Below, in pieces: positions 26,485 to 32,095 of a stretch of 32,095 nucleotides of DNA (its first letter is position 1; each line of letters opens with the position of its first letter). The notes under the pieces were generated by a model. The model saw nothing but the letters and a program-made list of their open reading frames with translations, made no database searches and was not told the DNA's origin. The position numbers were made by a program, and so were the translations under genes. The DNA lies in assembly GCA_944385475.1 (NCBI GenBank), contig CALWXJ010000041.1, positions 1-32,095 of the forward strand. The letters are read 5' to 3'. Source of the DNA: an uncultured Oscillospiraceae bacterium (GTDB lineage Bacteria > Bacillota > Clostridia > Oscillospirales > Oscillospiraceae).

Positions 26485-27606
26485 CTATATTTCCCGCAGG
26501 GCAAGGCAGCGCCGCCCTGTCCGCTCCGTGTCCTGGATCAGGGCCCGCAGGCCCTCCCCGGTGGCGGTATCCCCCAGCCATACAGACACGCTGGTGTCCC
26601 ACTGGCTGGAGATCCTCTGCAGCAGCGCCTCTGTATTGCTGGCGCTGCGCAGGCTGTATCCCGAGCGGTCAAGATCCGGCCGCAGGCAGCACCAGCCCTC
26701 CGCAGCAGCGGCCTGTCTTTGTGCCTCTGTGCCGTTTTGGATATAGACGAGGCGGGTCTTGCCGAACGTGGCGGTCTGCAGCGCCTGGTTTGCCCGCTGG
26801 ATCTGCTGGCCCACCGTTTCCTCCGCTTCCGTTCCATCCACCAAAATACCGATGCTCTGCCCTGTGGCGCTCATGCGCCGCAGCAGCTCTCCCTGCTGCT
26901 CCATAAACTGCGGCGTACAGAAAAAGGCGGCCTGGGCGCCGCTGTTTTCCAATACGCTCAGCAGGCTTCCCGCAGTCTCATCCTGGGCCTTGAGGCACAA
27001 GTAGATGCGGCGGCTCCCTGTCACATCCGGATCCGGGAGGACGCTCTCCTCCTCCCCGGTGCTCTCCTGCGCCCGAAGATACTGCTCATACCGGGACACC
27101 ATCTGGTAGGAGGCGGCGTCCACGAAGGCATGCTCTGAGAGGCTGAAATCCGGGCTGCGCAGCCACACTAAGTAACCGTGGTTCACCTCTGTGACAGAAT
27201 ACTTCAGTCCAAAAAAATCAGCCACCACGATGGCCGGCACAAAAACGCCCCCGTTGCGCTGGATGGCGCCGGGCTGGTAGGTATTGCCGGTGTTGTCCTC
27301 CTGGGCATAGTCCTTGGACCAGTCAAACAAGATGGCCCGCCGGTCCTTCTCCAGCACGGTCATCCCCTTGGCGGTATTGTTGATGGCGGAGATCCCCAGG
27401 ATCTCCCGGGTAGTGCCGGTAAAAATAGAGGTGGAGATATAGAGATACCCCCCGGACCAAAAGGGCATGGTGCTGTCGGAGATGGGCAGCACGTTTTCCT
27501 CCGCCGCCACAAAGTATACCGTTCCCGCCGCCTCAGCGGCCACGGGCCTTGCCGTCTGTACCAGCAGCAGCCCGCAAAGCAGCACCAGCCACAGCCGTTT
27601 TTTCAC
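26485..27606 (-). CDS. Secreted protein: stalk-like domain plus degenerate polysaccharide-deacetylase-like domain
   Basis: A 373-residue exported protein with a signal peptide (about 1-27, cleavage near AAEAAG). Residues about 30-150 resemble the copper-amine-oxidase-N-type (stalk) domain common in clostridial surface proteins (LPISDSTMPFWSGGYLYIS, NGGVFVPAIVVADFFGLKYS). Residues about 200-370 look like a NodB polysaccharide-deacetylase fold (RIYLCLKAQDETAGSLLSVLENSG, AAFFCTPQFM, GQSIGILVDG). The metal and catalytic residues are missing: LKAQDE replaces TFDDG and GILVDG replaces the HxxxH region. It is therefore probably a binding protein rather than an enzyme. GTG start with GGAGGGG upstream. 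It has its own promoter and lies between spoIID and the htrA operon. Confidence 0.7.
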   Translation of the reverse strand: MKKRLWLVLLCGLLLVQTARPVAAEAAGTVYFVAAEENVLPISDSTMPFWSGGYLYISTSIFTGTTREILGISAINNTAKGMTVLEKDRRAILFDWSKDYAQEDNTGNTYQPGAIQRNGGVFVPAIVVADFFGLKYSVTEVNHGYLVWLRSPDFSLSEHAFVDAASYQMVSRYEQYLRAQESTGEEESVLPDPDVTGSRRIYLCLKAQDETAGSLLSVLENSGAQAAFFCTPQFMEQQGELLRRMSATGQSIGILVDGTEAEETVGQQIQRANQALQTATFGKTRLVYIQNGTEAQRQAAAAEGWCCLRPDLDRSGYSLRSASNTEALLQRISSQWDTSVSVWLGDTATGEGLRALIQDTERTGRRCLALREI

Positions 27607-27661
27607 GCTGCCCCTCCTCTCTTTTGTGGGGATATCCCCATTTTTTCAACATTTGCTCCTT

Positions 27662-27691
27662 ATTGTAGCACAGCCATCTCCGATTTGTAAA
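27662..27691 (-). promoter_or_regulatory. Sigma-A promoter of the degenerate deacetylase gene
   Basis: On the minus strand TTTACA (27686-27691) is 18 bases from TACAAT (27662-27667), with TGTGC just before it as an extended -10. A short GGGGATATCCCC palindrome lies in the leader. Confidence 0.75.
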
Positions 27692-27708
27692 GCAAGGCCT
27701 CCCGTCTC

Positions 27709-28725
27709 TCAGCCGCCATACGGCCCGATGGTCACGCCGGTGTAGTAATGGGTCAAAATGGTCAGGTAATCCGCCCCCTCCTTGGCCATGGCGTTGGCGC
27801 CGTATTGGCTCAGCCCCACGCCGTGGCCGTATCCGGTGACATAGAATACGATCTCCTCCCCCTCCAGCGCCCATTCAAAGCATGCCGACCGCAGCCCCAA
27901 AATGCTCCGCAGGGTACTGCCCTTCACACTCACACCCCCCACATCCACGGTGACCACGCTGCCGGCACTGTCCGTGACGGCATTGCGCAGCCATTGATCC
28001 ACCGGGCCGGAGAGGTCGGCTCCGATATCCGCCGCCGCCACTTTCTCCTGGAACTGCTGGGGCGTAAAGGCCACACGGCTGTAGTAGTTTGGGATGGCGT
28101 CCGCAGGCTCCGGGGAGTCCACCGGCTGCAGATACGGCAGATCACTCTGCCACACCTCTCCCGCTCCCCGGGTGCGCCCTGCGGAGCAGGAGTGGAACAC
28201 CGCCAAAATAGGGACGCCGCCATAGAGGATGGTCTGCCCATCCGTTTCCAAAACAGCGGCCTCCACCTTTTTTTCATAGGCGTCTGCGTTTTCCCCCCAG
28301 TTTTCCCTGGCCTTTTCCAGGGAGATATAGGCCTGGCAGCAGGTGGGGTCGGTGCAGATATCCGCCGTGTCGCCGTGGTTCCCCCCGCTGAGGAGCTTAT
28401 AGCGGGTATAGGTCCGGGCAGCCACCGCCTGGGCCTTCAGCGCCTCCTGCTCAAAGGAGGCCGGCATCTCCGCCCGCACCACGCCCATGAGGTACGTCCC
28501 AAAGTCCATCTGCTCCACCGTGTCTCCCACCAGCACCTTTAACGTGGTGGCCTCGTCCAGCTGCCCCGTGGAGTCAGTGCCCTGGGAGGGTTCATCCGTC
28601 TGTTCCTGGGGGGCATCTTCCCCCCGGTGAAAAGGGGTGACGGTGGCCAGCGGCAGCAAAAACAGCATCGCCATCAGCAGTGCCGAAGCAGCGGCGCTTT
28701 GCCGCAGATCTTTCCAATGTTTCAT
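27709..28725 (-). CDS. spoIID: Stage II sporulation protein D (SpoIID family)
   Basis: A 338-residue lytic transglycosylase that cuts peptidoglycan during engulfment of the forespore, with SpoIIP and SpoIIM. One N-terminal membrane anchor (about 10-30) is followed by an acidic linker and the SpoIID domain: TYLMGVVRAEMPASFEQEALKAQAVAARTY with catalytic Glu86, CTDPTCCQAY, FHSCSAGRT, and the C-terminal GYGHGVGLSQYGANAMA. All signatures are present. LytB-like paralogues share the domain, so a vegetative role is possible, but length and context favour SpoIID. The start follows GGAGAGGAGGG. The gene is divergent from the 28871 membrane protein. Confidence 0.9.
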   Translation of the reverse strand: MKHWKDLRQSAAASALLMAMLFLLPLATVTPFHRGEDAPQEQTDEPSQGTDSTGQLDEATTLKVLVGDTVEQMDFGTYLMGVVRAEMPASFEQEALKAQAVAARTYTRYKLLSGGNHGDTADICTDPTCCQAYISLEKARENWGENADAYEKKVEAAVLETDGQTILYGGVPILAVFHSCSAGRTRGAGEVWQSDLPYLQPVDSPEPADAIPNYYSRVAFTPQQFQEKVAAADIGADLSGPVDQWLRNAVTDSAGSVVTVDVGGVSVKGSTLRSILGLRSACFEWALEGEEIVFYVTGYGHGVGLSQYGANAMAKEGADYLTILTHYYTGVTIGPYGG

Positions 28726-28763
28726 AAAGGGGCCCTCCTCTCCGGTGTCACAGCCTGTCCCCC

Positions 28764-28793
28764 ATCCCTATGCGTTCCCGGCGCAAAAAATGC
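28764..28793 (-). promoter_or_regulatory. Possible sigma-E-type promoter of spoIID
   Basis: On the minus strand GCATTTT (28787-28793) is 14 bases from CATAGGGAT (28764-28772). Spacing and the CATA core fit mother-cell sigma-E promoters (consensus near GTCATATT / CATACANT), but several positions differ. No sigma-A promoter is seen here. The -35 lies in a GGCGCA/TGCGCC hairpin with a T loop. Confidence 0.3.
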
Positions 28794-28803
28794 GCCGCCT
28801 CCG

Positions 28804-28833
28804 TGGACAAATCCCGCTGCCGTGTGGTATACT
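28804..28833 (+). promoter_or_regulatory. Sigma-A promoter of the membrane-protein gene
   Basis: TGGACA (28804-28809) is 18 bases from TATACT (28828-28833), preceded by TGTGG. Transcription would start near 28840, about 30 nt before the ATG. Confidence 0.7.
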
Positions 28834-28870
28834 CCTGGTGTGTTTTGAACGAAAGAAAGGATCTGTATCC

Positions 28871-29689
28871 ATGAGAGCTTCGCTTCGTGTCTTTATCCTC
28901 TCCCTGTCAGGGGGCGCTGCGGCCCTGGTGCTGCGGCTGCTGCAAAACCGCACCGGATTTGAGGCAGATACCGCCCTGCCCATTCCGGGGAACCTCCCCG
29001 GTTTGCTCCTGCCCCTCTTTTTGGTGGGCATGGGGGTGGTTCTGGTCCTCTTTTGCCGCAGTTTTTCCAGACAGCGCGTCACATCCGCCTTTCCTGCCGC
29101 TTTTTCAGCGGGGGAGCCCCTGCCCCTTTCTCTGGCGGTGGGCGGGGCATTTCTCATGGCCCTCTCCGGCATCATCGACCTTCTCTGCCGGGGCGGCTCC
29201 GTGGTGGCCATGACATCCCAGGGGCCTGTGCGTCTCTCCTTTTCCTCCCTCTCTGCCGCAAGCTCGGCAGTGATGGGTGGGCTCTCCATCCTCTGCGCCG
29301 CCTGTCTTTTTCTTGCGGCGGTGGCCTGCCGCTCCAAGCCGGGCCGGGAGGCATCCCCAATCTCCCCGCTGGTGCTGCTGGTACCGGTGCTCTGCCTGGT
29401 GGTGCGGCTGGTGATGGTCTACCGCATCGACTCTGTAAATCCCGTCCTCTCCGCCTATTATGTGGGGCTTTTGTCCTTAGTGATGCTGACCATCGGCTTT
29501 TTCCGCCTGTCTGCCTTTGGCTTCCAGGCGGGACAGCCCAGACTGCTGGCCATCTTCACCGCTCTGTCTGTCCTGCTGGCCCTCCCCGCCGCCGGAGACG
29601 GCCCTCTCTCCTCCTCCCTGTTCCATTTGGGCAGCGCCGGGATCCTTTTGGGTTTCTTTTTGATGCTGCAGGAGGAGCCTGCCGCCTGA
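28871..29689 (+). CDS. Unrecognised polytopic membrane protein
   Basis: I do not recognise this 272-residue protein. It has about seven hydrophobic segments (around 7-24, 45-65, 88-105, 128-150, 164-182, 190-210 and 226-262) joined by short loops, with positively charged residues after segments 1, 2 and 4. No enzymatic or transporter motif is visible. Base and codon use match the neighbours, so recent transfer is unlikely. The ATG at 28871 has AAAGGA nine bases upstream, and a good promoter lies at 28804. It is monocistronic and divergent from spoIID, with a hairpin terminator. A role in the envelope or sporulation is only suggested by position. Confidence 0.75.
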   Translation: MRASLRVFILSLSGGAAALVLRLLQNRTGFEADTALPIPGNLPGLLLPLFLVGMGVVLVLFCRSFSRQRVTSAFPAAFSAGEPLPLSLAVGGAFLMALSGIIDLLCRGGSVVAMTSQGPVRLSFSSLSAASSAVMGGLSILCAACLFLAAVACRSKPGREASPISPLVLLVPVLCLVVRLVMVYRIDSVNPVLSAYYVGLLSLVMLTIGFFRLSAFGFQAGQPRLLAIFTALSVLLALPAAGDGPLSSSLFHLGSAGILLGFFLMLQEEPAA

Positions 29690-29730
29690 GGGCCGGCAGA
29701 AAAAAACGATGCTCACCTTTCCAAATACGC

Positions 29731-29760
29731 CAAAGAGCCAGCCTGACGGCTGGCTCTTTG
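29731..29760 (+). terminator. Hairpin terminator between the membrane-protein gene and tadA
   Basis: A perfect 13-bp stem (29731-29743 with 29748-29760) with a TGAC loop lies between two convergent genes. T-tracts are short (CTTTG on either strand), so efficiency is moderate. Confidence 0.65.
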
Positions 29761-29862
29761 ACTATAGGTTGGGAAGACCGGATGAAAAGAAGTTTTGTCT
29801 CTTGCAAGTTTTACGATACCCGGAAATTGTTAAACAAACCAGCCTCAATTGTTACAAAAGTC

Positions 29863-30357
29863 TTAAATCTCCCGCTCTTGCGGGGCAGCCCCGCTCCCCG
29901 GGCGAAAAGTCCCCTTCCGGACATGGCGGAAAAATTCCCGCAGCACCTCCCGGCACTCCTCCTCCAGGATCCCTCCCACCAGAGCCGGGGGATTGGGATA
30001 GGGTTCCAAAAAGAGGTTCATCACCCCGCCGCAGGCTCCCATGGCCTCGTCCCGGGCCCCATACCACACCCGGGGGATACGGGCATTCAAAATAGCCCCG
30101 GCGCACATGGGACAAGGCTCCATAGTCACATAGAGGTCGCACTCCTCCAGGCGCCAGGTCCCCAGGCGGGCGTTGGCCTGGGCGATGGCCTCCATCTCCG
30201 CGTGGGAGGCGGTGGACTGCTTTTCCTCTCTGCGGTTTCTGCCCCGGCCAACGATCTGCCCATCCCGGACGATGACGCACCCCACCGGCACCTCCCCGGC
30301 AGACGCCGCCTCCCTGGCCAGGGCCAAGGCCTCCTCCATAAACTGTTCGTGCATCAT
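29863..30357 (-). CDS. tadA: tRNA adenosine-34 deaminase TadA
   Basis: Converts A34 to inosine in tRNA-Arg(ACG). The 164-residue product has the cytidine-deaminase fold with Zn ligands His52 and Cys82/Cys85 and proton shuttle Glu54 (HAEME, PCPMCAGA), and GEVPVGCVIV near the N-terminus. Length is normal. The start MMHEQFMEEAL was chosen because GGAGG lies just upstream and it fits the family; the longer frame upstream is spurious. It is divergent from yaaL-bofA, with 79 bp between. Confidence 0.95.
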   Translation of the reverse strand: MMHEQFMEEALALAREAASAGEVPVGCVIVRDGQIVGRGRNRREEKQSTASHAEMEAIAQANARLGTWRLEECDLYVTMEPCPMCAGAILNARIPRVWYGARDEAMGACGGVMNLFLEPYPNPPALVGGILEEECREVLREFFRHVRKGTFRPGSGAAPQEREI

Positions 30358-30436
30358 GTTTTTCCTCCTCTGTGGCATGAAACATGGCATATTTGTCCAA
30401 ACTCCCCATAGGAATACAGTGGGGAGGGACTCTGCC

Positions 30437-30700
30437 ATGAAAACTTTTCGTCATTCCAAGCGTCTCCGTCCGGATCCGCAGCTGCTGGCCCTGCGGGAAG
30501 AGCTTCGCTCCGCCCAGCGGGAGCTGACCCTGGCATACCGCCAATTTGACCAGGCGGTAGACCCGGAGCTGGTGGAATCCTGCGTCTATCAAATCAGCGC
30601 CGTAAAAGCCCGGTGCAACTATCTGCTGCGGGCCATCAAGTCCTGGGGACCGGAGGCCCTGGCCGCCGCCGGCATGAAAGAAGATGGAATATGGACCTAA
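30437..30700 (+). CDS. yaaL: DUF2508 (YaaL-like) protein
   Basis: An 87-residue, basic, helical protein matching DUF2508/YaaL: LLALREELRSAQRELTLAYRQFDQAVDPELVESCVYQISAVKARCNYLL. The function is unknown. As in Bacillus, it lies directly before bofA, and the two genes overlap by 10 bases, so they are co-translated. The ATG at 30437 has GGGGAGGG nine bases upstream. In Bacillus yaaL follows recR; here recR is absent from the neighbourhood. Confidence 0.87.
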   Translation: MKTFRHSKRLRPDPQLLALREELRSAQRELTLAYRQFDQAVDPELVESCVYQISAVKARCNYLLRAIKSWGPEALAAAGMKEDGIWT

Positions 30701-30954
30701 ATCAAAAAGTCCTGGTAATTTTGCTGGCGGTCTTTTTCGCCATGGCCCTGCTGCGGATCTTCAGCACTCCGCTGAAGGTGGTTTTGCGGCTGCTGGCCAA
30801 TACATGCCTGGGGTTTTTGGCCCTGTGGGCGGTAAACCTCACCGCCGGATTCACCGGCGTCGCTCTTGGCTTCAACCTTTGGAACGCGCTGACGGTAGGG
30901 GTCCTGGGGCTGCCAGGGCTGATCCTGCTGCTTTTGACCAAATGGGTCCTCTGA
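30691..30954 (+). CDS. bofA: BofA, pro-sigma-K processing inhibitor
   Basis: An 87-residue membrane protein of the BofA family. BofA in the outer forespore membrane, with SpoIVFA, restrains the SpoIVFB protease until it cuts pro-sigma-K. Family features: two to three hydrophobic helices, PLKVVLRLLANTCLGFLALWAVN, and the conserved end FNLWNALTVGVLGLPGLILLLLTKWVL. The start is at 30691 within the end of yaaL, with only a weak ribosome-binding site, so coupling to yaaL translation is likely. A good terminator follows. Confidence 0.9.
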   Translation: MDLNQKVLVILLAVFFAMALLRIFSTPLKVVLRLLANTCLGFLALWAVNLTAGFTGVALGFNLWNALTVGVLGLPGLILLLLTKWVL

Positions 30955-30964
30955 CCTTTCCTCC

Positions 30965-31000
30965 GCGGGGCCGCTGGCCCCGCCTTCTTTTTTATTTTTA
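30965..31000 (+). terminator. Terminator of yaaL-bofA
   Basis: A perfect 8-bp GCGGGGCC/GGCCCCGC stem (30965-30972 with 30976-30983) is followed by CTTCTTTTTTATTTTTA. Confidence 0.88.
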
Positions 31001-31082
31001 AAAATCGAAAGTGAGCATTTACGAGATATCGAGAGAAAAAAGCCGTATTTTTGAGCTTTTATTGAGATAAATGAATTTTCAT

Positions 31083-31111
31083 TTGACAATTTCGCCACAA
31101 TATGATATAAA
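31083..31111 (+). promoter_or_regulatory. Strong sigma-A promoter of rplM-rpsI
   Basis: A perfect TTGACA (31083-31088) is 17 bases from TATAAA (31106-31111). The preceding 100 bases are very AT-rich, like an UP element, as is common for ribosomal protein operons. Confidence 0.88.
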
Positions 31112-31117
31112 TATCAC

Positions 31118-31186
31118 TGCTCCGATTGTAATGCGGAGCTCTTGATTTGTAAAGCAATTCAAATATACAGATACGGAGGAAAAGAC
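31118..31186 (+). promoter_or_regulatory. rplM leader, candidate L13-type autoregulatory RNA
   Basis: The 69-nt leader starts with a hairpin (GCTCCG 31119-31124, CGGAGC 31134-31139). A second weak hairpin around TTGAATTG-like repeats and the GGAGG site follow. Firmicutes are known to have an L13 leader RNA that L13 probably binds; placement and size fit, but I cannot confirm the consensus by eye. Confidence 0.4.
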
Positions 31187-31618
31187 ATGTCCACTTTCAT
31201 GGCCAACAAAGCCAACATTGAGCGCAAGTGGTACATCCTGGACGCCGCCGGCAAGCCCCTGGGCAAGACCGCCGTCCGGGCTGCGGACCTTCTGCGCGGC
31301 AAAACCAAGGTCACCTACACTCCCCATGCCGACTGCGGTGACAACGTGATCATCATCAACGCCGGCAAGGCTGTGCTCACCGGCAACAAGGGCACCCAGA
31401 AGATCTACCGTACCCACTCCGGCTGGATCGGTGGTCTGAAGGAGACCCCCTACCGCATTTTGATGCAGGAGAAGCCCGAAGTCGCCATGCGGGTGGCTGT
31501 CCGCGGCATGATGCCCCGCAACACCATTTCCAAGGATTCTCTGAAGCGCCTGCACATCTACGCTGACGCCAATTATGAGCAGCAGGCCCAAAAGCCCATC
31601 GCTCTGGACGTCGAATAA
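31187..31618 (+). CDS. rplM: Ribosomal protein uL13
   Basis: A 143-residue large-subunit protein. Family signatures: [26 protein letters not shown] at the N-terminus, [20 protein letters not shown], then [22 protein letters not shown]. Length is standard. The start at 31187 follows GGAGGAAAAGAC; further Met at codon 5 is less likely. It is separated from rpsI by 14 bp, the universal rplM-rpsI pair. Confidence 0.98.
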   Translation: MSTFMANKANIERKWYILDAAGKPLGKTAVRAADLLRGKTKVTYTPHADCGDNVIIINAGKAVLTGNKGTQKIYRTHSGWIGGLKETPYRILMQEKPEVAMRVAVRGMMPRNTISKDSLKRLHIYADANYEQQAQKPIALDVE

Positions 31619-31632
31619 GGAGGAGTAAGAGA

Positions 31633-32037
31633 ATGTATCAGTCTAAAAAGCCTTATCTGTATGGCACCGGCCGCCGCAAGTCCTCTGTGGCCCGCGTCCA
31701 TCTGTTCCCCAACGGCACCGGCTCCATCACCATCAACGGCCGGGACATCGATGAGTACTTTGGCCTGGACACCTTGAAGATGGTGGTCCGTCAGCCCCTG
31801 GAGGCCACCGGCAACACTGGCAAGATGGACATTGTGGCCACCGTCACCGGCGGCGGCGTCTCCGGCCAGGCCGGTGCCCTGCGTCACGGCATCGCCCGGG
31901 CTCTGCTGCTGGCCAGCGAGGATAACCGCCCCATCCTGAAGAAGGCCGGCTTCCTCACCCGCGATCCCCGTATGAAGGAGCGCAAGAAGTACGGCCTCAA
32001 GGCTGCCCGTCGCGCTCCGCAGTTCAGCAAGCGCTAA
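31633..32037 (+). CDS. rpsI: Ribosomal protein uS9
   Basis: A 134-residue small-subunit protein whose C-terminal tail reaches the P-site tRNA. Signatures: [13 protein letters not shown] at the N-terminus, [20 protein letters not shown] and the conserved end [24 protein letters not shown] (terminal KR intact). A perfect AAGGAGGAG site lies eight bases before the ATG. It ends the operon and is followed by a terminator. Confidence 0.98.
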   Translation: MYQSKKPYLYGTGRRKSSVARVHLFPNGTGSITINGRDIDEYFGLDTLKMVVRQPLEATGNTGKMDIVATVTGGGVSGQAGALRHGIARALLLASEDNRPILKKAGFLTRDPRMKERKKYGLKAARRAPQFSKR

Positions 32038-32055
32038 ACTTTATCAAAAGTGGTC

Positions 32056-32090
32056 AAAAACCCCGGAACTACGCGGTTTCCGGGGTTTTT
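32056..32090 (+). terminator. Terminator of rplM-rpsI
   Basis: A 13-bp stem AAAAACCCCGGAA / TTCCGGGGTTTTT (32056-32068 with 32078-32090) with a nine-base loop ends in five T. Confidence 0.95.
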
Positions 32091-32095
32091 CCTTT

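Noticed and set aside
30387-30415. Sigma-E promoter for yaaL-bofA
   Set aside because: The -35 is good, but the spacer is short, the -10 is poor and the start would fall on the ribosome-binding site; kept only as a side remark in a finding.

Overview
The window looks like chromosomal DNA of a GC-rich, spore-forming member of the Clostridia, most like the Oscillospiraceae (Flavonifractor/Intestinimonas type). This is inferred from gene content (spoIID, bofA, a yaaL/DUF2508 gene, yqzL between era and recO, mutS2, DUF1540), strong Shine-Dalgarno sites, clostridial sigma-A promoters and coding DNA that is plainly GC-rich. The first 100 bases are much AT-richer and end in the 3' half of a tRNA-Arg(CCT), so the window probably starts at the edge of an integrated or decayed mobile element.

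Layout. (1) 1-203: tRNA-Arg 3' fragment and a strong terminator. (2) 204-4545, minus strand: an enolase-superfamily sugar-acid dehydratase with its own promoter, a dicarboxylate/amino-acid:cation symporter, an MscS channel and a uridine-phosphorylase-type enzyme. (3) 4661-9546, minus: era - yqzL-like - recO - CxCxxC hypothetical - mutS2, a genome-maintenance operon. (4) 9841-18237, minus: uvrB - MBOAT acyltransferase - DHHW protein - ybaK - CPCC protein - uvrA, tightly spaced behind one strong promoter with a LexA-like box on its -35. (5) 18453-19130, minus: radC. (6) 19322-21020, plus: mgtE behind a leader of about 280 nt that ends in an intrinsic terminator competing with an alternative hairpin, i.e. 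an attenuator or riboswitch. (7) 21111-22882: a lipoprotein (minus), then a DUF1540 mini-protein and a TauE/SafE permease split into two overlapping half-genes (plus). (8) 22911-26362, minus: response regulator - histidine kinase - HtrA protease, a CssRS-like envelope-stress operon. (9) 26485-28725, minus: a secreted protein with a degenerate polysaccharide-deacetylase domain, and spoIID. (10) 28871-29689, plus: an unrecognised membrane protein. (11) 29863-30954: tadA (minus) divergent from yaaL-bofA (plus). (12) 31083-32090, plus: rplM-rpsI with promoter, short leader and terminator.

Most genes are housekeeping: DNA repair (uvrA, uvrB, mutS2, recO), ribosome and tRNA functions (era, rplM, rpsI, tadA, ybaK), sporulation (spoIID, bofA) and envelope maintenance (htrA operon, lipoprotein, MBOAT/DHHW pair). 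I saw no CRISPR array, insertion sequence or complete phage. The items that most deserve follow-up are the mgtE leader RNA, the acyltransferase pair lodged between uvrB and uvrA under a putative SOS promoter, the tRNA-Arg remnant, and a few small or unrecognised genes.
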